Shown here piece after piece: positions 54,869 through 64,000 of a DNA stretch of 64,000 nt. The notes below the pieces were generated by a model that was not told the origin of the DNA, did no database searches, and saw only the letters and a program-made list of their open reading frames with translations. A program made the position numbers and the translations under genes. Origin of the DNA: Mycobacterium sp. M26 (GTDB lineage Bacteria > Actinomycetota > Actinomycetes > Mycobacteriales > Mycobacteriaceae); NCBI RefSeq assembly GCF_001494595.1, contig NZ_LN929908.1, positions 1,773,716 to 1,837,715 of the forward strand, read 5' to 3'. Position 1 is the stretch's first letter. Each line of letters starts with the position of its first letter.

Positions 54869-54975
54869 GAAGACCTCCGAGGTGAGTTGGTGCGTTCCTA
54901 GACAGCTCGCACTTCACTCGGAGGTCTTCGTCATGTCACCACGCCACGCCGTCACCAACGTCCGTGGTCAGTACA
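53887..54975 (-). mobile_element. IS481-family insertion sequence, complete, with 6-bp target duplication
   Basis: 1089 bp bounded by TGTACTGACC (53887-53896) and GGTCAGTACA (54966-54975), a perfect 10-bp terminal inverted repeat with weaker homology inside. It is flanked by the direct repeats CTTAGG (53881-53886 and 54976-54981). The target is close to the NCTAGN preference known for IS481. The element sits exactly between two convergent genes and leaves both coding frames intact. The intact transposase and perfect duplication point to a recent, possibly active copy. Confidence 0.95.
54868..54930 (-). promoter_or_regulatory. Inverted repeat hiding the transposase ribosome binding site
   Basis: CGAAGACCTCCGAG (54868-54881) and CTCGGAGGTCTTCG (54917-54930) are perfectly complementary over 14 bp, with 35 bases between. 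On the transposase mRNA the copy next to the start contains the GGAGG. A transcript entering from outside the element would fold and mask it, while a transcript starting in the loop would not. This mirrors the protection seen in other IS families. Confidence 0.7.
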
Positions 54976-54981
54976 CTTAGG

Positions 54982-55905
54982 TCAGCGGCCAGACCTGCCG
55001 GACCCGCCGGTCGAGCGCTTGCCCGACGATCCGTTGTCATCGTTGGCGCGGCTGCTGGCGGCCGCGGGCCGGGCCTTCTTGCCGCTGTTGATCGCGGCGG
55101 CGGTGTTGGGGATCTTGAATCCGTTGATGTTGATGCCCGGCTGCTGCTTGCTGACAACCGCGCCGGTTTGTCCGACCGAGACCGCGATAGCGAGCGGACC
55201 TGGGTTGGCGTAGACCGTGTTTCCGCTTCCGCCGAGGTTGGTCGCGTTGTCCAGGAATCCTTCTCCAGACTTGACCGAGGTGTCGCTACCGCCGAGGTTG
55301 AACGCCGAACTGAGGATGCCGCCGCCCGTCCACACGTCGTTGTTGTTGCCGCCCACATTGACGGCAAGGCCTAAGTAACCGATGGACAGGACTTCCTTGG
55401 TTCCGAAGGTTGTACTCGTGCCGAACAGGTTGACCGCCAGGCTGCCGACACCGCCAGCCGCCACGGGATAGAAGCCAGGGTTGGTGGGTGAGATGTTCAG
55501 GGCGATGTTGAAGCCGAGGTTGCCCAGGTTGGGGTCGCCTTGAGTTCCGGCGCTCGTCCCCTGGCCCAGAGCAAGGCCGATGCCGAACAGGCCTTTGGTG
55601 ACGACGATGGTGTTGTCGCCGGCAGCGATTGCGAACTCGAAGGCGTCGTTGGTGACACTTGCCGCTCCGGTTCCGGCCGAGAAGGCAGCGCCGAACAGAC
55701 CGTTGGCCTGGGCCTGCGCGCCGTTTCCGATGGCGATGGCGATGCTCAGCGGTGTGCTGGTGCAGTCGGCGCTGTTGCCGAGACCGAAGAACGACGCGCA
55801 CGTCGCGTTGGCGGCCGGAGCCGTTGCGAAACCGGCGGTGGCGATCGCCGCTGCCGTCAGCATCGTTCCGGTGATCCTGGCCGTACCCGAGGTGCGCATG
55901 CGCAT
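54982..55905 (-). CDS. Secreted Gly/Asn/Ala-rich protein with basic C-terminal tail
   Basis: 307 residues, ATG at 55905 with GGGAG upstream. The signal peptide ends near residue 33 (AAIATAGFATAPAANA). The mature part is made of loose repeats rich in Gly, Asn, Ala and Leu (IAIAIGNGAQAQANGLFGAA, FNIALNISPTNP, AVNLFGTSTTFG, LGLAVNVGGNNNDVWTGGG), likely beta-solenoid-like. The last 45 residues are Lys/Arg/Ser/Gly-rich (GKKARPAAASSRANDDNGSS). No known domain is seen. It lies where M. tuberculosis has PE_PGRS37, between the fadE side and the PAC2 gene, but it has no PE domain. Confidence 0.82.
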   Translation of the reverse strand: MRMRTSGTARITGTMLTAAAIATAGFATAPAANATCASFFGLGNSADCTSTPLSIAIAIGNGAQAQANGLFGAAFSAGTGAASVTNDAFEFAIAAGDNTIVVTKGLFGIGLALGQGTSAGTQGDPNLGNLGFNIALNISPTNPGFYPVAAGGVGSLAVNLFGTSTTFGTKEVLSIGYLGLAVNVGGNNNDVWTGGGILSSAFNLGGSDTSVKSGEGFLDNATNLGGSGNTVYANPGPLAIAVSVGQTGAVVSKQQPGININGFKIPNTAAAINSGKKARPAAASSRANDDNGSSGKRSTGGSGRSGR

Positions 55906-55977
55906 TGCTGTCTCCCGCCTGTGAGTTCCCTGACCGTCAGGCGATATCTAACGGTTGAGGACCCCGGGGCGGACGAA

Positions 55978-55997
55978 AATTGACTAAAAAGTCAATT
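55978..55997. terminator. AT-rich perfect palindrome after the PAC2 gene (terminator or operator)
   Basis: AATTGACT and AGTCAATT are separated by AAAA, a perfect 8-bp stem in a very GC-rich genome. On the - strand it follows the PAC2 stop by eight bases and is followed by TTTC, so it could terminate that transcript. It could also be an operator for the secreted protein gene 72 bp downstream. Confidence 0.5.
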
Positions 55998-56005
55998 ACC
56001 CTGAT

Positions 56006-56896
56006 TTAGGGCCGGAAGCCGGGACCGCGCCGGCGCAGGTACCGCTCGAACTCGGCAGCCAGCGCATCACCGTCCACTTTCGACAGCGCCTCGTTGACGT
56101 CCACGTCGGCGTCGCCGCGCTGCTCCAGCGCCGTCACGTACTCGGCGATCTCTTCGTCGTCGGCGGTCATCTCCGTGACCGCCTGCTCCCACTCCTCGGC
56201 CTGGGCCGGGAGGTCGCCAAGGGGCACCTCGATGTCGAGCACGTCTTCGACCCGGCGCAGCAGGGCGACGGTGGCCTTGGGGTTGGGCGGTTGCGAGACG
56301 TAGTGCGGCACCGCCGCCCAGAACGTCACCGCCGGAATCCCGGCCGCTACACACGCGTCCTGGAACACCCCGGCGATCCCCGTCGGTCCCTCGTAGCGGG
56401 TCTCTTCGAGTCCGAAGAACTTCGCCGACTCGGGGGAGTAGGCAGCGCCGGACACCGGAACCGGCCGGGTGTGCGGCGTGTCGGCCAGCAGCGCCCCGAG
56501 GATCACCACGGTGTCGACGTTCAGCTTGTCGGCGATGGCCAGCAGCTCGGCACAGAACGTGCGCCAGCGCATGTTGGGCTCCACACCGTGCATCAGCACG
56601 ATGTCGCGATCAGACCCCGGCGGACGGCAGTGTGCGATGCGCATCGACGGCCACACCAGTTCGCGGGTGACGCCGTCGACCTGCCGGATCACCGGCCGAT
56701 TCACCTGGTAGTCGTAGTAGGCCTCGTCGTCGATCTCGACGATCGTCTCGGCCTCCCAGATCGCATCGAGATGTTCCAGCGCGTCACTGGCGGCGTCACC
56801 GGCGTCGTTCCAGCCCTCGAACGCCGCAACGATGATCGTGTTGTGGAGTTCGGGCAGGTCCGGGCCCTTGGCGCCGCTGTAGCTCGACGGTGTCAC
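56006..56896 (-). CDS. PAC2-family protein (Rv2125-like)
   Basis: 296 residues from GTG 56896. PAC2 features: LHNTIIVAAFEGWNDAGDAA near residue 20, DIVLMHGVEPNMRWRTFCAE near 100, VVILGALLADTPHTRPVPV near 130 and GIAGVFQDACVAAGIPAVTF near 170. An acidic C-terminal helix region follows with EWEQAVTEMTADDEEIAEYV. The family is related to eukaryotic and archaeal proteasome assembly chaperones. Its role in mycobacteria, which have a proteasome, is not settled. It is divergent from metH, as in M. tuberculosis. Confidence 0.93.
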   Translation of the reverse strand: MTPSSYSGAKGPDLPELHNTIIVAAFEGWNDAGDAASDALEHLDAIWEAETIVEIDDEAYYDYQVNRPVIRQVDGVTRELVWPSMRIAHCRPPGSDRDIVLMHGVEPNMRWRTFCAELLAIADKLNVDTVVILGALLADTPHTRPVPVSGAAYSPESAKFFGLEETRYEGPTGIAGVFQDACVAAGIPAVTFWAAVPHYVSQPPNPKATVALLRRVEDVLDIEVPLGDLPAQAEEWEQAVTEMTADDEEIAEYVTALEQRGDADVDVNEALSKVDGDALAAEFERYLRRRGPGFRP

Positions 56897-57053
56897 CAGT
56901 TCAGCCTAAGGCTTGCGCGGCTGCAATGAGCCCTCTCCGACCGATACCCTGGAGTGGTGGCTGCGCCTGACGAAATTGGTTTGGGTGCAATCCGGTTAAC
57001 CCAAGGGGTTGGGCGTCCCGACGTCGATTTCCTGACGTCGTAGACTTTTCTCC

Positions 57054-57131
57054 GTCGAGAGGCGTTGCAACGGATCTGGTATCCGCCACGCTCGACAGAG
57101 TTAAGGACGCCTTCCGCTATGGAAGGAACGT
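57054..57131 (+). promoter_or_regulatory. S-adenosylhomocysteine (SAH) riboswitch leader of metH
   Basis: P1 is GTCGAG (57054-57059) with CTCGAC (57091-57096). P2 is CGGAT (57071-57075) with ATCCG (57081-57085). The core between them, GGCGTTGCAACGG, is the pattern known from SAH riboswitches. A pseudoknot pairs AGGCGT (57060-57065) with ACGCCT (57107-57112). The expression platform is CCTTCC (57110-57115) pairing with the Shine-Dalgarno GGAAGG (57121-57126). The pseudoknot and the anti-SD strand share bases 57110-57112, so SAH binding should free the SD and turn metH on. This is manual folding; covariance was not scored. Confidence 0.72.
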
Positions 57132-60881
<3,750 letters not shown>

Positions 60882-60904
60882 AACCCGTTGCTGGGCAACG
60901 GGTT
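60882..60904 (+). terminator. Terminator hairpin directly after metH
   Basis: AACCCGTTGC (60882-60891) and GCAACGGGTT (60895-60904) form a perfect 10-bp stem with the loop TGG, starting on the base after the metH stop. It lacks a strong U tract, which is common for mycobacterial intrinsic terminators. Confidence 0.8.
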
Positions 60905-61327
60905 AAAGTGGACAGCTGTCTTGACATCTGTCAAGTGCGGTAATCGTGCAGTGTCGCAAGGGAATGCGTATGTGTTGACCGCTGCACTCACCGGCCGCTT
61001 CGAACGAAAGTTTGCTGCAAGTTAGCTCCATCACTTGAACCGTGGTACAGTCGACGGCGTTCTGGATCAGCGTGCGTATCCGCTGAATGACCCCAGGGCA
61101 TGACAATGACTGTCAGCGGTTCACGTGCACGTCGACGTAGACCTTGGTGCCGATGGCCCAGGGTGTCCGTGCTCCCGGCTCTGTAATACCCCCGCACTAG
61201 TGGCTTCTAGCTGCGGATTTTAGCCTGCGCACAGGTCGTCGACGACACCCGTATGCCGTGCTGCGCCGGGTGATCCGCTGCGCATCCCATCGTGCGACAA
61301 GCGCGACGCAGTAGGAAGGCGAATGTA
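60905..61327. other. 423-bp gene-free region with two adjacent palindromes
   Basis: No credible gene is seen: the short frames have no ribosome binding site or family features. Two palindromes abut near the start: GACAGCTGTC (60911-60920, perfect) and CTTGACA-TC-TGTCAAG (60920-60935, seven-base arms). The second contains TTGACA and could be a -35 covered by a dimeric regulator. A TGGTACAGT extended -10-like element is at 61043-61051, without a good -35. The rest looks like an untranslated leader of the desaturase gene or a place for a small RNA; I cannot decide. Confidence 0.5.
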
Positions 61328-62242
61328 GTGAGCGAGACGGAGTCGACAACCCTGTTCGACCGCGGTCGGGTAACCCGTCGTGACGAGATGATGTTTGCTG
61401 CCAGGCTTGTGCTGGTAGCGGTACTGCTGACTTTCGGTGTGACAGTTCAGATCTGGGGTGGCCCGATCGGGATCGCACTGGGCATTCTGGTCCTGGCCGC
61501 CACGTATACCCATATGGTGGAACTGCAGCATCAATGCCTGCATCATTCGGCCTTCCGAACCCCGGGGTGGCACCGCGCCGTCGGTGTGCCGCTGGGCCTG
61601 CCCTCGCTGGTGTCCTACACCCATTACCGGGTGCGGCACCTGCAGCACCATCGGTATCTGGGCACGCCGAACGACTCCGAGTTCTTCGGATTCGACACCC
61701 GCCGCCCGATCACCTGGGGCCGGCTGCTCGCCGGCGCTTTCGACTATCTGCGGATCCTGCACGTGCTGCGCGCGATCGGTGCGGCCAGCGTCGGGCGATG
61801 GGACTACACCGAAGGACAGATCTCGGCCCGCCGCCGCACGGAGGTCAACGCCGAGTACCGGCTGATGGGTGTGCTGCTGGCCGCGCTGGTGGTGGTCGCG
61901 GCATTCGGTGGCTGGCGAGAAGTGCTGCAGTTCTGGCTGATTCCGATGCTCGTCGCGGTCCCGATTCACTTCCTGGTCGAACTGCCCGAGCACGCCTTGT
62001 GCGACCGCGACTCGACGGATGTCCTGCGCAACACCCGCTCGATCACCGGGTCGCCGCTGACCACCTGGTTCACCAACGGCAACAACCTGCACGTTGAGCA
62101 CCACGCGGCGATGACGGTGCCGATGAACCGGCTGCGCGAACGCCACGGTGAGGTGCAGCGCACCGCCGAGAATGTCGAGCCGACGTACCTCGGGTTCTAC
62201 TGGCGGGTGGCCAAAGCTGCCAGTGGGCGCTCGGAGTCCTGA
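61328..62242 (+). CDS. Fatty acid desaturase family protein (membrane di-iron)
   Basis: 304 residues from GTG 61328 (MSETESTTLFDRGRVTRRDE). The three histidine boxes are present: HMVELQHQCLHHSAF near residue 65, RVRHLQHHRYLGTP near 105 and NGNNLHVEHHAAM near 255. Hydrophobic pairs lie between them (LVLVAVLLTFGVTVQIWGG, LMGVLLAALVVVAAFGGW). Members desaturate or hydroxylate acyl chains, carotenoids or other lipids; the third box with NLHVEHH is like acyl-lipid desaturases. The product is unknown. Two palindromes in the upstream gap may be operators. Confidence 0.88.
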   Translation: MSETESTTLFDRGRVTRRDEMMFAARLVLVAVLLTFGVTVQIWGGPIGIALGILVLAATYTHMVELQHQCLHHSAFRTPGWHRAVGVPLGLPSLVSYTHYRVRHLQHHRYLGTPNDSEFFGFDTRRPITWGRLLAGAFDYLRILHVLRAIGAASVGRWDYTEGQISARRRTEVNAEYRLMGVLLAALVVVAAFGGWREVLQFWLIPMLVAVPIHFLVELPEHALCDRDSTDVLRNTRSITGSPLTTWFTNGNNLHVEHHAAMTVPMNRLRERHGEVQRTAENVEPTYLGFYWRVAKAASGRSES

Positions 62243-62291
62243 CGTGGTGCAGGCCACATGGATTTCCGCCCCGGGGCGCGGTGATGCGAGA

Positions 62292-62984
62292 ATGGCACCC
62301 ATGCGTGCGGTGCTGTTCGACATGGACGGCACCCTTGTCGATTCCGAAAAGCTCTGGGACATCTCGCTGCAGGAGCTCTACAGGCGGCTCGGTGGTGAGC
62401 TCACCCCGGAGGTGCGCGACGCCACGGTCGGTGGCTCGGCAGAGGGTGTCATGCGGATCGTCTACGACGACCTCGGCCTGGACCATGACCCCTCCCACAT
62501 GGCGGAGAGCGCGGACTGGCTGCATGACTACACCGCCGAGCTGTTCGACGGTGGTCTGCCGTGGTGCGACGGCGCCCGGGAGCTACTCGACACCCTCGCC
62601 GACGCGGATGTCCCGATGGCGCTGGTGACCAACACCCGTCGCGCTCTGACCGAGCGGGCATTGAACAGCATTGGCCGCCATTACTTCTCGGTCAGTGTCT
62701 GTGGTGACGAGGTGGCGCGAGCCAAGCCGGCACCCGATCCTTATCAGCGGGCCGCGGCGTTGCTGGGGCTGGAACCCGCACACTGCCTGGCCGTCGAGGA
62801 TTCCATCACCGGGGCCGCCGCCGCGGAGGACGCCGGGTGCCCGGTCTTGGTGGTGCCCAACGACGTCGAGGTCCCGGCCACGCCCCGGCGTCGGCACGTT
62901 TCGTCGCTGTCGCAGGTGGGCATTCCGGAGCTGCGCGAGATCTACACCGAGTTGCGGCTTGGCCTCGGGGAACGCTCCGCCTGA
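62292..62984 (+). CDS. HAD-superfamily hydrolase (subfamily IA, phosphatase-like)
   Basis: 230 residues from ATG 62292; the ATG at 62301 is also possible. HAD motifs: I is AVLFDMDGTLVDSEKLW with the nucleophile Asp, II is ALVTNTRRALTERAL (Thr), III is the Lys in DEVARAKPAPDPYQRAAALL and IV is CLAVEDSITGAAAAEDAGCP. The alpha-helical cap lies between I and II. Relatives dephosphorylate sugar phosphates or phosphoglycolate; the substrate cannot be given. It lies 49 bp after the desaturase and 87 bp before the sugar transporter. Confidence 0.92.
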   Translation: MAPMRAVLFDMDGTLVDSEKLWDISLQELYRRLGGELTPEVRDATVGGSAEGVMRIVYDDLGLDHDPSHMAESADWLHDYTAELFDGGLPWCDGARELLDTLADADVPMALVTNTRRALTERALNSIGRHYFSVSVCGDEVARAKPAPDPYQRAAALLGLEPAHCLAVEDSITGAAAAEDAGCPVLVVPNDVEVPATPRRRHVSSLSQVGIPELREIYTELRLGLGERSA

Positions 62985-63071
62985 CGGCACGCCCAATAAC
63001 GTCGTGCCGCCTGGCTGACTGTGCAAAGGTAGTCCTCACCGAGTCTCGCAGTGCTGCGGAAAGGACGCCTC

Positions 63072-64000
63072 ATGGCCGGCCAGGGCCCCATCGACCAAAC
63101 ACCATCGGTCATCTCTGATGAAGATTTCTCGTCGGGCGGGACGGCTGTCCGGATCGCCTCGGTGGCCGCCCTGGGCGGCTTCCTGTTCGGCTACGACAGC
63201 GCCGTGATCAACGGTGCCGTGGCCTCGATCCAGAGCCACTTCGGCATCGACAACTACGCGCTCGGGTTCGCCGTCGCCTCGGCCCTGCTCGGCGCTGCCG
63301 CGGGCGCGATGACGGCGGGTCGTATCGCCGACCGCATCGGCCGCATCTCGGTGATGAAGATCGCCGCGGCGCTTTTCTTCATCAGCGCATTCGGAACCGG
63401 CCTGGCCAACAGCGTGTGGCTGATCGTGGTGTTCCGCATCGTCGGCGGTATCGGCGTCGGTGTGGCCTCGGTGATCGCGCCGGCCTACATCGCCGAGACC
63501 TCGCCGCCGCGGATCCGCGGGCGCCTCGGCTCCCTGCAGCAGCTCGCGATCGTGACGGGCATCTTCTTGTCGCTGGCCGTCGATTACCTGCTGGCCCATA
63601 TCGCCGGCGGCGCGAGCAAAGAACTGTGGCTCGGCATGGAGGCCTGGCGGTGGATGTTCATCGTGATGGCCGTCCCGGCGGTGGTCTACGGCCTGCTGGC
63701 CTTCACGATCCCGGAGTCCCCGCGTTACCTCGTTGCCAGCCACAAGATTCCGGAAGCCCGCAAGGTGCTGACGATGCTGCTGGGCGAGAAGAACCTGGAG
63801 ATCACCATCAGCCGGATCCAGCAGACGCTGGAGCGCGAGGACAAGCCGTCGTGGCGGGATCTGCGTAAGCCGACCGGCGGGCTCTACGGCATCGTCTGGG
63901 TCGGCGTCGGGCTCTCGGTGTTCCAGCAGTTCGTCGGCATCAACGTCATCTTCTACTACTCCAACGTGCTGTGGGAGGCGGTCGGCTTCGACGAGAGTTC
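63072..64000 (+). CDS. glcP: MFS sugar porter (glucose permease-like), N-terminal part
   Basis: The first 309 residues are in the window; the frame is open at the edge. GAAAGGA precedes the ATG at 63072. Sugar porter (SP) family signatures are visible: GGFLFGYDSAVINGA near residue 35, GRIADRIGRISVMK near 83, RIVGGIGVGVASVIAPAYIA near 121, the RIRGRLGSLQQ box near 147, PESPRYLV near 216 and FQQFVGINVIFYYSN near 285. A GlcP-type glucose/H+ symporter near metH is known in M. smegmatis, so the symbol is likely but not certain. Confidence 0.82.
   Translation, partial: MAGQGPIDQTPSVISDEDFSSGGTAVRIASVAALGGFLFGYDSAVINGAVASIQSHFGIDNYALGFAVASALLGAAAGAMTAGRIADRIGRISVMKIAAALFFISAFGTGLANSVWLIVVFRIVGGIGVGVASVIAPAYIAETSPPRIRGRLGSLQQLAIVTGIFLSLAVDYLLAHIAGGASKELWLGMEAWRWMFIVMAVPAVVYGLLAFTIPESPRYLVASHKIPEARKVLTMLLGEKNLEITISRIQQTLEREDKPSWRDLRKPTGGLYGIVWVGVGLSVFQQFVGINVIFYYSNVLWEAVGFDES

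Noticed and set aside
56930-57131. Cobalamin riboswitch before the B12-dependent metH
   Set aside because: No B12-box-like conserved core is seen; the structure fits a SAH riboswitch instead.

Overview
The window is chromosomal DNA of a high-GC actinomycete, almost certainly a rapid-growing mycobacterium (Mycolicibacterium type). The evidence is a division/cell-wall cluster ending in wag31, the mycothiol enzyme MshC, an LppL lipoprotein, PknH-sensor-like and META lipoproteins, and a gene order that follows the M. tuberculosis Rv2149c-Rv2124c neighbourhood, interrupted by accessory blocks.

Region by region. (1) 1-13626: the division and cell wall (dcw) cluster, end of murF, mraY, murD, ftsW, murG, murC, ftsQ, ftsZ, then pgeF, yggS, sepF, yggT, wag31 and a small membrane protein, all on +. 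These make lipid II precursors and build the septum and growing pole. (2) 13661-21967: an SRPBCC/epimerase fusion, an unusual pyruvate-kinase-like protein (-) and, divergent from it, a five-gene group 3b (Hyh-type) [NiFe] hydrogenase operon with a DosR-like box in front. (3) 22018-28083: an IclR-regulated accessory cluster, with sulfotransferase, metallo-beta-lactamase-fold hydrolase, SDR and amidotransferase on - and IclR plus a zinc alcohol dehydrogenase on +. (4) 28150-35786: DUF2784, RidA, acetamidase, a CitAB-type two-component system and a tripartite tricarboxylate transporter with a universal stress protein. (5) 35804-37900: TerC, a small secreted protein, a YkgB-like protein and tRNA-Leu(GAG). 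(6) 37948-50126: the conserved Rv2141c-Rv2129c block (M20 peptidase, PEBP, pyrD, lppL, uppP, phosphatase, cysQ, mshC, SDR). (7) 50128-55905: an acyl-CoA dehydrogenase pair, an HNH protein, an IS481-family element and a Gly/Asn-rich secreted protein. (8) 56006-64000: PAC2 protein, a SAH-riboswitch-controlled metH, a fatty-acid desaturase, a HAD hydrolase and the start of a sugar transporter.

Three genes are broken in this sequence. murG has a perfect 79-bp tandem duplication, the zinc alcohol dehydrogenase has a perfect 89-bp tandem duplication, and the acetamidase has one extra G in a G7 run. murG is essential in every relative, so sequence or assembly error must be excluded first.

The most informative regulatory signals are: a SAH riboswitch whose pseudoknot strand overlaps an anti-Shine-Dalgarno hairpin in front of metH; a DosR-like box at the hydrogenase; two CRP-like palindromes, one of them at the citrate-type regulator/transporter; and an IS481-family copy that borrows its transposase stop codon from the target duplication and hides its ribosome binding site in a hairpin.
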